A DNA stretch of 64,000 nt. It comes from Psychrobacter arenosus. Lineage in GTDB: Bacteria > Pseudomonadota > Gammaproteobacteria > Pseudomonadales > Moraxellaceae. The position numbers were made by a program, and so were the translations under genes. The notes below the pieces were generated by a model, which was not told the DNA's origin, did not search any database, and saw only the letters and a list, made by a program, of their open reading frames with translations. Positions 46,727 to 56,597 of the stretch are shown here, in pieces; position 1 is the first letter of the stretch; the number at the start of each line of letters is the position of its first letter. The stretch spans positions 1,116,001-1,180,000 of the forward strand of contig NZ_LR884459.1 in assembly GCF_904848165.1 (NCBI RefSeq), given 5' to 3'.

Positions 46727-48543
46727 GTTCTAGTTCTAAATTTGCCAAGCCGCTTCCTATCTTGACTTGGGCACGTATTTTGCCTTTTAGCAAAGTACCG
46801 AGCCGTAAGACTGCGCAGCGCTATGGGGGCAGAGTTTTAGCTTTATCCGCACTGACATTGAGTATGGCTGCCTGTCAAACCATTCCCAAACTGGACACTC
46901 AGCCAGTATTAGCGCAGCCTAATGTGCCTATCGAAGGGGCTTACCAAACTCGCGATGGCAATACCATCAGCTCAGGGCAAGCGCCCAGTATCGCTGCTGC
47001 ACGCTGGCAGGATTACTACAGTGACCCGCAGCTTAAGTCATTGATTGCTATTGGTCTAAAAAACAATAAAGACTTGGAAAGTGCCGCACTGGCGATTAAA
47101 AAGGCCCGTGCGCAGTACCAGATTAGCGATATTCAGGACTTGCCTACCGCCAATGGTAGCGCGGGTTATGAGCGCTCTGCCAATAATGGGGTCGATAAGA
47201 ACTCGCGCGGTGGCTATAGCGTCAGCTTAGGCATGGCGAACTATGAGTTGGACTTTTGGGGTAAGATTTCGAGCCTCAAAGAACAAGCGCTGCAAAACTA
47301 TCTAGCCACTTCAGCGGCAAAAGACTCAGCGCAAATCAGCTTGATTAGTAATATCGCGCAAAGCTATGCCAACCTAAGCTATGCTATGGCGCAATTGCAA
47401 TTGGCTGAAGCTACTGTGAAGAGCCGTGAAGAGTCATTATTCATCGCACAAAAGCGCTTTGAGGCAGGTATTGATCCTAAACTGCCCTACTTACAAGCCG
47501 ATGCTTCGCTAGAGAATGCCAAACTTGCGGTATTCCGCGCGCAAAAAAGTATCGATACCGCGATGAACGCGTTGCAGTTCTTATTGGGTGCTCCGATACC
47601 GCAGCAATTAATTCCCCAATCTGCCGTATCGAATATCACCAATATTCAAAGCGCGTTTAATGCCGGCTTGCCTAGTGAGTTATTGCGCTATCGCCCAGAT
47701 ATCTTGCAAGCGGAATACGCTCTAAAAGCTGCGGGGGCGAATATCGATGTGGCTCGTGCCAACTACTTCCCTTCTATTAGCTTAGCGGGTCGAGTGGGTG
47801 TTTCTAGTGGTGATCTTGATGGTCTGTTCAAAAGTGGTGCGGTAGGCTGGTCATTTGGCCCTTCTGTCAGCGTGCCTATCTTTGATGCGGGTCAGTTAGA
47901 TGCCAATTATGAAGTCGCGAAAATTGAGCAAGAGCAATCGCTCAACCGCTATGAGAAATCTATCCAGACGGCGTTTAAAGAAGTGGCTGATGTGTTAGCT
48001 AACCGAGCGACTTTAGACCAGCAATTGGCCTCTCAGTATAAGCTGCAAGATAACTTTAAGCAGACTTATGTGATTGCTGAAGCACGTTTTAAAGCAGGTC
48101 TATCGAACTACCTAGACGTCCTCGATGCCCAGCGCTCAATGTTTACCGCGCAGCAGAATATCTTGGACTTAGAGCTGGCGAAAGTCGTCAGTCAGGTTGA
48201 GCTATATCAAGTGTTAGGTGGCGGCGCCAACTTAGTTGATGGCACAGTTATCCCAGTATCACAACACAGTAACCTCGTTGATATTGTCAATGTTCCTGCA
48301 CGTAGTGCTGAAGCAAAAGCGGCGAAAGCGGTCGCAGCGGCCAGCTCTGCTCCGGTCGTTAGCCAGCCAGCAGCGGTAGCGATTGCTGAACAGGAACCCG
48401 TCACGGTTACTGGCTTTAAACCAACGCAAGTGGTCGATTTAAATAAAGATGGTAATGCGGATGCCGCAGTAGGTATCTATGCTGATGATGTGCCTGTAGA
48501 GCAAATCCCAGTCGCTGACCGTCCTGCGGTAGCGCAACCTTAA
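46723..48543 (+). CDS. RND efflux outer-membrane channel lipoprotein (OprM/NodT family)
   Basis: A 606-residue TolC-fold factor. The signal peptide is unusually long (about 50 residues) with lipobox MAAC (Cys51). The two outer-membrane-efflux repeats include WQDYYSDPQLKSLIAIGLKN, YELDFWGKISSLKEQALQNY, and the second-repeat LRYRPDILQAEYALKAAGAN, FGPSVSVPIFDAGQLDANYE and ARFKAGLSNYLDVLDAQRSM. A C-terminal extension of about 90 residues past the normal end includes DLNKDGNAD (572-580), a match to the DxNxDGxxD calcium-loop pattern. OprM has 485 residues. ATGA overlap couples it to the pump. Confidence 0.93.
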   Translation: MSSSSKFAKPLPILTWARILPFSKVPSRKTAQRYGGRVLALSALTLSMAACQTIPKLDTQPVLAQPNVPIEGAYQTRDGNTISSGQAPSIAAARWQDYYSDPQLKSLIAIGLKNNKDLESAALAIKKARAQYQISDIQDLPTANGSAGYERSANNGVDKNSRGGYSVSLGMANYELDFWGKISSLKEQALQNYLATSAAKDSAQISLISNIAQSYANLSYAMAQLQLAEATVKSREESLFIAQKRFEAGIDPKLPYLQADASLENAKLAVFRAQKSIDTAMNALQFLLGAPIPQQLIPQSAVSNITNIQSAFNAGLPSELLRYRPDILQAEYALKAAGANIDVARANYFPSISLAGRVGVSSGDLDGLFKSGAVGWSFGPSVSVPIFDAGQLDANYEVAKIEQEQSLNRYEKSIQTAFKEVADVLANRATLDQQLASQYKLQDNFKQTYVIAEARFKAGLSNYLDVLDAQRSMFTAQQNILDLELAKVVSQVELYQVLGGGANLVDGTVIPVSQHSNLVDIVNVPARSAEAKAAKAVAAASSAPVVSQPAAVAIAEQEPVTVTGFKPTQVVDLNKDGNADAAVGIYADDVPVEQIPVADRPAVAQP

Positions 48544-48578
48544 CTCGCTACTGAGTAAAGACGCTGACCGTAAACGAC

Positions 48579-48617
48579 AAATCCCGCTATCAAGCAAACT
48601 TGGTAGCGGGATTTTTT
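48579..48617 (+). terminator. Terminator of the RND operon
   Basis: ATCCCGCTATCAAG pairs with CTTGGTAGCGGGAT (13 of 14) across loop CAAA, followed by T6. It lies 38 bases past the channel stop. Confidence 0.92.
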
Positions 48618-48703
48618 ATGGCTTTAGCTTTATGGCTGATTTTGAAGATTGCTCTACTTTTCAACAACGGTAGCTATAGCAGTTATTGGTTATAATCTTC
48701 TGA

Positions 48704-49327
48704 TTAATAAGCAAAGGTAGCAATACCCATAGCTATGCTTTTGCCTTCGTCATTCACCATTTCCATCCGCATAGTGCAGCCTTTACGGCCCATACGAATG
48801 ACTTCGGCATTAGCGATATATTGCTTGCCGCGTCCTGGTGCCAGATAGTCTACCCGTAAATCTACGGTAGCTAGTCGCGCCATTTTTTTATGTTGCTCGC
48901 TTAAAGTACCTTGATTACGACGATACAGCTCTAACATAGCAACAATACCAGCGATACTGTCTAGCATTGTGGCAGCGACACCCCCATGTAGGATATTGAA
49001 ATGCGTATTGCCGACCAGCTCGCGTCTCGCGTCTAAATAACAGCGAATCGTATCGTCTTCAAAACGCATTTCCATCTGATTAAAAGTCAGATAAGGGGTC
49101 TTGTTAAAAGCAGCAACCAATTGCGCGCCCGCCACTTCGATAGGCACACGCTTGGTTTTGTCCATCAGCTCAAGATCAGGATCGCCACTCTGCATAGTAT
49201 TCACAGCCGTTGCGCTGGCTTGGTCCGTATGCTCGTCATGCTTGGTGAGCGTCTCTTGTGACTCACTAGCAGCGGTATTCACAAGGTTTTCAGCTATTGT
49301 AGTAGCAGCAGGGGCTTGGGTCGTCAT
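48704..49327 (-). CDS. Hotdog-fold thioesterase (PaaI/YigI-like)
   Basis: A 207-residue protein whose last 140 residues form a single hotdog domain. HFNILHGGVAATMLDSIAGI (about 118-137) is the active-site/central helix segment with the HGG motif, and LRVDYLAPGRGKQYIANAEV follows. These belong to the broad acyl-CoA thioesterase family; the substrate is unknown. The N-terminal 60 residues are a low-complexity, Ala/Thr/Ser-rich leader without a clear signal peptide. The ATG at 49327 has AAGGATAC upstream. Confidence 0.82.
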   Translation of the reverse strand: MTTQAPAATTIAENLVNTAASESQETLTKHDEHTDQASATAVNTMQSGDPDLELMDKTKRVPIEVAGAQLVAAFNKTPYLTFNQMEMRFEDDTIRCYLDARRELVGNTHFNILHGGVAATMLDSIAGIVAMLELYRRNQGTLSEQHKKMARLATVDLRVDYLAPGRGKQYIANAEVIRMGRKGCTMRMEMVNDEGKSIAMGIATFAY

Positions 49328-50709
<1,382 letters not shown>

Positions 50710-51028
50710 GCCATTAAAACAGTTAGAAAATGACTGTGAATCGCTGTCCTAATCTGTGTTGGGGCGGCGGTTTTTTGTTTTAATCAGGACTATTCTTGCC
50801 ATTAAAATAATCCTATCACTTTGACCATCAGCTTAGAAAAAATCCAAATTTATAACCTAGTTATTCATAAAAACAATATCTACCGTTTCTAATTACTAGC
50901 AAAAAATAGCGATACTGTCTTTTTATTCTACCCATAAAAAAAGCCAGCAAGCGCTGGCTTCTTAATGGTGAAACTAGGCTGTGTTTATTCTAAACGCAAT
51001 TATTAAGATTTAAAGGCTCTTAATAAGT
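50710..51028. other. Convergent hemB/ompW intergenic region
   Basis: About 320 bases; holds the ompW terminator (50936-50960). A GC-rich stretch followed by T6 at about 50758-50777 may terminate hemB, but no clean stem is visible. Confidence 0.5.
50936..50960 (-). terminator. Terminator of ompW
   Basis: AAGCCAGC (50941-50948) pairs with GCTGGCTT (50953-50960); minus-strand T-run follows. It lies 69 bases past the ompW stop. Confidence 0.85.
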
Positions 51029-51661
51029 CTAGAAGCTTTTGATATAAGACACGCCAAATACCCAAGGGTTAATGTCTACAGTACCAATATCATTACCATT
51101 TAATTCTACGTCTGGCTCGATGTTGATATAGCGGGCATCAACACGCACAGCATCACGAGCTGCGATTGGGAAATCCACACCGATATGACCGGCTACGCCA
51201 ACGCTATCTTTCACCTTTAAGCTAGACTCATTCAGGTAAATGCGCTCTTTAAAGAACGTCGTATAGTTCACACCCACACCGACGAATGGCTTAACCATAG
51301 TATTCATATTATCAAAATGATATTGCAAAGAAACCGTAGGGGGCAGATGCTGAGTTTTAGCTTTGATGACGTTACCAGCCGCATCAGTCAAAGTCATATC
51401 ATGATGAAACGGTAGCGCGGCAAGGACTTCTACGCCGATATTTTCCGCAAAAAAATATTCGCCCGTTAAAGTAGGACGGGTATCAGAATCGAGATCAACT
51501 TTTAAAGTATCGTTGACTAAAGAGCCATTGTCATCGGTCGGCATCACATAGCCTGCACCAACGCCTACGGTCCATGACCCAGCAGGGGCGGCTATAGCAG
51601 AAGTGGCCAAAGTCATAGTACAAACAGTCGCAGCAGCGATTAATAATGCGTGGCGTTTCAT
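51029..51661 (-). CDS. ompW: OmpW family outer-membrane protein
   Basis: A 210-residue eight-stranded beta-barrel. Signal peptide of 24 residues ending in AIAA. WTVGVGAGYVMPTDDNGSL, FAENIGVEVLAALPFHHDMT, QYHFDNMNTMVKPFVGVGVN and the final INPWVFGVSYIKSF (C-terminal Phe) are OmpW hallmarks. The family moves small hydrophobic compounds across the outer membrane. It faces away from rep. Confidence 0.93.
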   Translation of the reverse strand: MKRHALLIAAATVCTMTLATSAIAAPAGSWTVGVGAGYVMPTDDNGSLVNDTLKVDLDSDTRPTLTGEYFFAENIGVEVLAALPFHHDMTLTDAAGNVIKAKTQHLPPTVSLQYHFDNMNTMVKPFVGVGVNYTTFFKERIYLNESSLKVKDSVGVAGHIGVDFPIAARDAVRVDARYINIEPDVELNGNDIGTVDINPWVFGVSYIKSF

Positions 51662-52012
51662 CGTAAAATCCTTAATTCATCACTATGGAGTCATTGCCCT
51701 GCCCTCTCATGGACAAGGCTTGAGGTATAAAGGCACGCTTTGTGTCTCGATTTAGGCTAACAAGATAAGGTCAATATTACCTATCGTTGGCAATTTATTG
51801 ATATATCCTTACTGTCAGTAGTGATTATAATAAATATCCTTACTTTTTGTAAGGTTTTATTTAAAAACTTGGCTTACCCGGCAGTCAAAACCTTTCTCAT
51901 TGGCCGTGTCCTTTTGTTACTTTTATCTCTATAGTTGCGGTTGTTATTTGCCCCTCACCCACTATAATAAGCCAAGATTTTTTATTTACCGTTCTCACTA
52001 TTAAGGTACCTC
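51662..52012. other. Divergent ompW/rep intergenic region
   Basis: About 350 bases. A small stem CCTTAC/GTAAGG (51838-51843 and 51849-51854) followed by a T-rich run is the only structure; it has no gene to terminate on the plus strand. Confidence 0.5.
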
Positions 52013-54049
52013 ATGAGCCAACTTAACCCCAAACAACAAGAAGCCATGACCTACGTATCGGGTCCCCTTCTCGTATTGGCAGGCGCCGGCTCAGGCAAGA
52101 CTTCCGTGATTACCCAAAAGATTGCTTATCTGATCGAGCAGTGTGACGTGCCGGCTGAGCGCATTACCGCCATGACCTTTACTAATAAGGCAGCGCGTGA
52201 GATGAAAGCTCGCGTTAGCAAATTGCTACCGAGTGAAAAGACCCGCGGCCTGACGGTCTCGACGTTTCACCAATTTGGCCTACAATTTTTACGCTACGAG
52301 CTGTTGCATACTCCGCTTAAAGGTAACTTCTCCATCATGGACTCCGACGACAGCAAACGCCTGCTGATGGAGCTAATGATGCGCGATAACCTTTCAGGTG
52401 CTGAGAGTCGTGAGCTGGTCGGTAAAGCTATCAAATTTATCTCGGATTGGAAAAACGATCTTATCGATCCGGATAAAGCGATGGAAACTTTAGAAGACCC
52501 TGAAGACATGATTTTTGCGACGCTCTACGCCCTTTATGAGCGTAATTTGCGCGCTTATAACGCGGTCGACTTTGATGACCTAATTGTCCTGCCCGCCAAG
52601 ATTTTGCGCGATAGTCCGCAGCTGCGTGATAAATGGCAAAACCGTATTCGTTACCTATTGGTCGATGAGTATCAAGATACCAACACCGCCCAGTACGAGC
52701 TCATCAAGCTGGTCGTTGGCGTGCAAGGTCGCTTTACTGTGGTTGGGGACGATGACCAATCCATCTATGCTTGGCGCGGTGCTAAACCTGAAAACATGGC
52801 GTTGCTCAAAGAAGATTACCCCAAACTCAAAGTCGTTAAACTCGAGCAAAATTACCGCTCAACCAGCCGTATCTTAAACGCGGCTAACACCGTCATTCGT
52901 AATAATGAGCATTTATTCGAAAAAGCGCTGTGGTCAGATAAAGGCGAAGGTGAAAAGATTCGGATCATTAATTGCCGTAACGATGACGATGAGTCTGAAC
53001 GCGTGGCGAAAGAAATCGTCACTCATAAACTGCGCTATGGCAATGAGTGGGAAGATTACGCGGTTCTGTATCGCAGTAACTTTCAGGCGCGTATGTTGGA
53101 GGCGCAACTGCGTCAATTGCAGGTGCCCTATAAGCTCTCTGGTGGTCAGTCGTTCTTTGCCCGTAGTGAAATCAAAGACATCATGGGCTACCTACGGCTG
53201 ATTTTGAATCCTGAAGATGACAGTGCCTTTTTGCGCATTATCAATACACCGAAACGTGGTATGGGTCCAGCGACCCTAGAGAAATTGGGGTTGTTTGCGC
53301 AAGAGCATAATATCTCGCTACTGGCGGCTTGTACTCATGGCGGTTTAATCCATACTTTGCCGAGTAAAGCGCATGGTACGTTGAAAGAGTTTGGTGATTT
53401 TATCGAGCACTATACCCGTGAGCTCGATCAAGAGCCGGATCCTATCCCTATCGTCCGCCAAATGGTGGATGAAACTGGCTATATCGATGTGGTGAGAAGC
53501 GAGGCAAAAACTCCGCAGCAAGAGAAAAACCGTATTGATAATATCGAGATGCTCTATACCAGTATCCAGTCGCTCATCAACCGTGCCGAGGACGATGAAG
53601 ACCGCACCATTGATGCGGTGATTCGTAAATTGATATTGCTCGATATGTTGGAGCAGCAGCAGGAAGAAGAAAATACCAACAAGGTTAACCTCATGACTCT
53701 TCATGCTGCCAAGGGTCTCGAATTTAATAACGTCTATATCATGGGGTTAGAAGAAGAGCTGCTGCCGCATCGTAACTCTATTATGGAAGAGTCGGTGGAA
53801 GAAGAGCGTCGCCTCATGTACGTGGGGATTACCCGTGCCCGTAAAGAGTTAACGCTAACTTTGGCCGCTCAACGCCGCGGTGGTGGGCAGATGCGCCCGA
53901 CTACCGAAAGCCGCTTTTTGGAAGAGTTGCCCGAGGAGCATCTGGATTGGCCTGCCAAAGTGAAAAAGAAACAGTCGCAAAAAGACCCACAAAAAGTCGC
54001 GGATGAATACCTAGCCAATATTCGTGCGATGCTAAAGGGTAAGAAATAA
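52013..54049 (+). CDS. rep: ATP-dependent DNA helicase Rep
   Basis: A 678-residue superfamily-1 3'-5' helicase that aids replication fork progress. LNPKQQEAMTYVSGPLLVLA and Walker A AGAGSGKT (about 23-30), TFHQFGLQFLR, DEYQDTNTAQYELIK (motif II), VGDDDQSIYAWRGA (motif III), LEQNYRS (motif IV), LMTLHAAKGLEF (V) and VGITRARKELTL (VI). Size and the MSQLNPKQQEA start match E. coli Rep (673) rather than UvrD or PcrA. Confidence 0.95.
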   Translation: MSQLNPKQQEAMTYVSGPLLVLAGAGSGKTSVITQKIAYLIEQCDVPAERITAMTFTNKAAREMKARVSKLLPSEKTRGLTVSTFHQFGLQFLRYELLHTPLKGNFSIMDSDDSKRLLMELMMRDNLSGAESRELVGKAIKFISDWKNDLIDPDKAMETLEDPEDMIFATLYALYERNLRAYNAVDFDDLIVLPAKILRDSPQLRDKWQNRIRYLLVDEYQDTNTAQYELIKLVVGVQGRFTVVGDDDQSIYAWRGAKPENMALLKEDYPKLKVVKLEQNYRSTSRILNAANTVIRNNEHLFEKALWSDKGEGEKIRIINCRNDDDESERVAKEIVTHKLRYGNEWEDYAVLYRSNFQARMLEAQLRQLQVPYKLSGGQSFFARSEIKDIMGYLRLILNPEDDSAFLRIINTPKRGMGPATLEKLGLFAQEHNISLLAACTHGGLIHTLPSKAHGTLKEFGDFIEHYTRELDQEPDPIPIVRQMVDETGYIDVVRSEAKTPQQEKNRIDNIEMLYTSIQSLINRAEDDEDRTIDAVIRKLILLDMLEQQQEEENTNKVNLMTLHAAKGLEFNNVYIMGLEEELLPHRNSIMEESVEEERRLMYVGITRARKELTLTLAAQRRGGGQMRPTTESRFLEELPEEHLDWPAKVKKKQSQKDPQKVADEYLANIRAMLKGKK

Positions 54050-54394
54050 GCTTATATACTATTATTTATGATTGCGGTTTAAGATTGCAGTTTGCGATTG
54101 CGAACTGCTGATTTTTTCCCAAAGCCAACCTTTCCCTAAAGACTGAGTATGACTCAGTACTTTTATACTCTATTACTTTAGGGAAAGGCTTTATCTTAAC
54201 TCTTGCTCACTTAACCTATGACGTTTTAATATCTTGTAGATTAGGATAAAGACTTAATAAAAACTCCATTACCTTAGGTTACGCCTACCCTCATTTACCG
54301 CTCGTCACCCTGTCATTGTGTTGCATCATCATTATATCGTCACTGTGTCATTGATTCGTTACTATCCGCCCATTACGCCCTGGACCACTCAGCG
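54050..54394. other. Intergenic region between rep and mgtE
   Basis: About 345 bases. It holds a long nested inverted repeat at 54129-54188 and, before it, three imperfect GATTGC-type repeats (about 54070-54105). No gene. Confidence 0.6.
54129..54188. repeat. Nested inverted repeat between rep and mgtE
   Basis: Outer arms CCTTTCCCTAAAG (54129-54141) and CTTTAGGGAAAGG (54176-54188) are perfect over 13 bases. Inside the 34-base loop is a second hairpin, ACTGAGT/ACTCAGT (54142-54148 and 54152-54158). There is no long T-run after it. It could end rep transcription, or form part of the mgtE leader, about 205 bases before that gene. Confidence 0.75.
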
Positions 54395-55780
54395 ATGACT
54401 ACTGCTCAAGCCCCGTCTCAACCTGTTCTTAACGCGCCGACTTATAACGCGGAAGACAAACTTATTACCCTGCAGTCTCTGGTAGCGGAGCGCTCGACCG
54501 AGGGTATTGCAGCGTTTTTGGCGGAGCAGTCCCAGTACGAAATTGCCAACTTATTACAGTCCTTCCCTAGTGAAGACCGCCAACGCATTTGGGCGCAAGT
54601 CCCGGTGGACCTTAAAGGGGAAGTACTCGCAGAAGTCGAAGAAGATATTCGCCAACCGTTGATGCGCAATATTTCCTCACAAGAGATTTCAGTACTAGCG
54701 CAAGACCTGGATGCGCAGGATATTTCAGAGATTCTAGATGCGGTATCTGAGCGCGTCCGTGCCAACGTCATGGCGACGCTCGATGAAGATGTGCGGATTC
54801 AGGTTAATCAACTGAATACCTATGAAGATTGGGAAGTCGGCAGCTATATGGATCCGGATATCATCCAGATTCATGACGATATTACCTTGGCAGAAGTACA
54901 AGCTTGGTTACGCCTTGACGAAGACCTGCTCGATGACCAGAGCCAAGAGCTGCTAGTGGTTGATCAAAGCCAACAGTTGCTAGGACTGCTCAGCTTAGTG
55001 GATTTGATTAAGCACCCACAAGACACTAAAGTCTCGGAGCTGATTGATCCTGCCGTGACCATTAACGACCGGATGGATATCCAAGACGCTGCCTCTATTT
55101 TTCGCTCAGAAGATATTCGCTATGCCCCTATTATTAATGAGCATGGTGAGTTGGTCGGTCAGCTCAACGGTGAAGACATCATGGAAATTATACAAGACGA
55201 TGTCGACAGTACGATGAAGCATTTGGCGGGGGTTAGCGATGATGAAGAGCTGTTTGCACCGATTTTAACCAGCGCGAAAAGCCGCAGTATTTGGCTAGGG
55301 ATTAACCTCGGTACCGCTTTATTAGCCGCTGCGGTGATTGGTCAGTTTGAAGCAGTATTGTCAAAAGTAGTGGCGCTAGCCGTATTAATGCCGGTCGTGG
55401 CCAGCATGGGTGGTATCGCGGGTAGCCAAACCTTAACGGTAGTCATTCGTGGTTTAGCAATGGGTCAAATCGGGGGGTCCAACCGTTGGTGGCTGTTTAA
55501 TAAAGAGTTGTGGGTCGGCGCTATCAATGGAATTATTTGGGCGTTAATCATGGCGGGTATTGCACAAATTTGGTTCCATGATATCAAGATTAGTATGGTT
55601 ATCGGTTGTGCCATCGCGATTAATATGACGGCGGCAAACTCTTCAGGGATTGCTATCCCGCTAATGCTAAAACGGATGAATATTGACCCCGCCCTCTCAG
55701 CCTCAGTGATTTTAACGACCGTTACTGATATTGTTGGCTTCTTATCCTTCTTAGGGCTCGCCAGCATTTTAATTCTATAA
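54395..55780 (+). CDS. mgtE: Magnesium transporter MgtE
   Basis: A 461-residue Mg2+ channel. Cytosolic N-domain (about 20-130) of helical repeats, a CBS-domain pair (about 150-265; LLVVDQSQQLLGLLSLVDLI and IRYAPIINEHGELVGQLNGE), then five membrane helices (about 300-461) with the pore segment MPVVASMGGIAGSQTL and TAANSSGIAIPLMLKRMNID. The CBS domains close the pore when Mg2+ is abundant, in homologues. No riboswitch of known type was recognised upstream. Confidence 0.95.
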   Translation: MTTAQAPSQPVLNAPTYNAEDKLITLQSLVAERSTEGIAAFLAEQSQYEIANLLQSFPSEDRQRIWAQVPVDLKGEVLAEVEEDIRQPLMRNISSQEISVLAQDLDAQDISEILDAVSERVRANVMATLDEDVRIQVNQLNTYEDWEVGSYMDPDIIQIHDDITLAEVQAWLRLDEDLLDDQSQELLVVDQSQQLLGLLSLVDLIKHPQDTKVSELIDPAVTINDRMDIQDAASIFRSEDIRYAPIINEHGELVGQLNGEDIMEIIQDDVDSTMKHLAGVSDDEELFAPILTSAKSRSIWLGINLGTALLAAAVIGQFEAVLSKVVALAVLMPVVASMGGIAGSQTLTVVIRGLAMGQIGGSNRWWLFNKELWVGAINGIIWALIMAGIAQIWFHDIKISMVIGCAIAINMTAANSSGIAIPLMLKRMNIDPALSASVILTTVTDIVGFLSFLGLASILIL

Positions 55781-55882
55781 AGTTATTCGTTTCTTTTCTT
55801 TCTCATTAAGCGCTTTTTACGCTTATATTTTTCACGGTAATACTTTTACTGTTATATTTTCATTTTTTACATTGGATATTTT

Positions 55883-56347
55883 ATGAACAGCGTTCAAGTC
55901 AAAATTCTTAACCCAAAAATTGGTACTGACCCTGACTTTCCATTACCAACTCGCGCTACCGATGGCTCTGCCGCTATCGATTTACGTGCTTGTATTGACG
56001 AGCCTATCGCGATTAAAGCAGGTGAAACCCAATTAATTGGTACGGGCATTGCCGTTTATATCGCTGATCCCAATTACGCCGGTATTATCCTACCTCGTTC
56101 AGGTTTAGGACATAAGCACGGTATCGTGTTGGGCAACTTAGTTGGGCTAATAGATGCTGATTATCAAGGCGAACTAATGGTCAGCGTCTGGAACCGTAGC
56201 GATATGGATTTTATCCTACAGCCGGCTGAGCGTATGGCGCAATATATGGTTGTGCCGGTGATCCGTCCTACTTTTGCTGTGGTAGAAGAGTTTAGTGACC
56301 TTAGCGAACGTGGTGCTGGTGGCTTTGGTCATTCAGGTCGTCAGTAA
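55883..56347 (+). CDS. dut: dUTP diphosphatase
   Basis: A 154-residue trimeric dUTPase that hydrolyses dUTP to dUMP and PPi. Conserved motifs: [10 protein letters not shown] (1), [15 protein letters not shown] (2), [12 protein letters not shown] (3), [11 protein letters not shown] (4), and the C-terminal [11 protein letters not shown] (5). Same length as the family. Start of the dut-algC-argB gene order seen in pseudomonads and Moraxellaceae. Confidence 0.97.
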   Translation: MNSVQVKILNPKIGTDPDFPLPTRATDGSAAIDLRACIDEPIAIKAGETQLIGTGIAVYIADPNYAGIILPRSGLGHKHGIVLGNLVGLIDADYQGELMVSVWNRSDMDFILQPAERMAQYMVVPVIRPTFAVVEEFSDLSERGAGGFGHSGRQ

Positions 56348-56597
56348 GTTTTCGCTAGCCTGACCCAATATAAGTAAGTAAATTAGTCAGTAGGTGGTGG
56401 CCTCGTTATCAGCGCTAGCAGTGGTCAATCCCTGCTGAATTAACCCTACCTAATTAGCAAAAATCGGCTGCAACTGATTTCTTATTGACCTTGGCGACGA
56501 TAGCGTTTAAATTAATTAAACGCTGTTAAATTGCAACACAATGTTTCCAAATTTGCTTTACTATAAATCGCTTCTTCGCTCATTTTAGGACTCTCTT

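Noticed and set aside
50710..50780. Terminator for hemB
   Set aside because: A T6 run follows a GC-rich stretch, but no clean complementary stem could be drawn.
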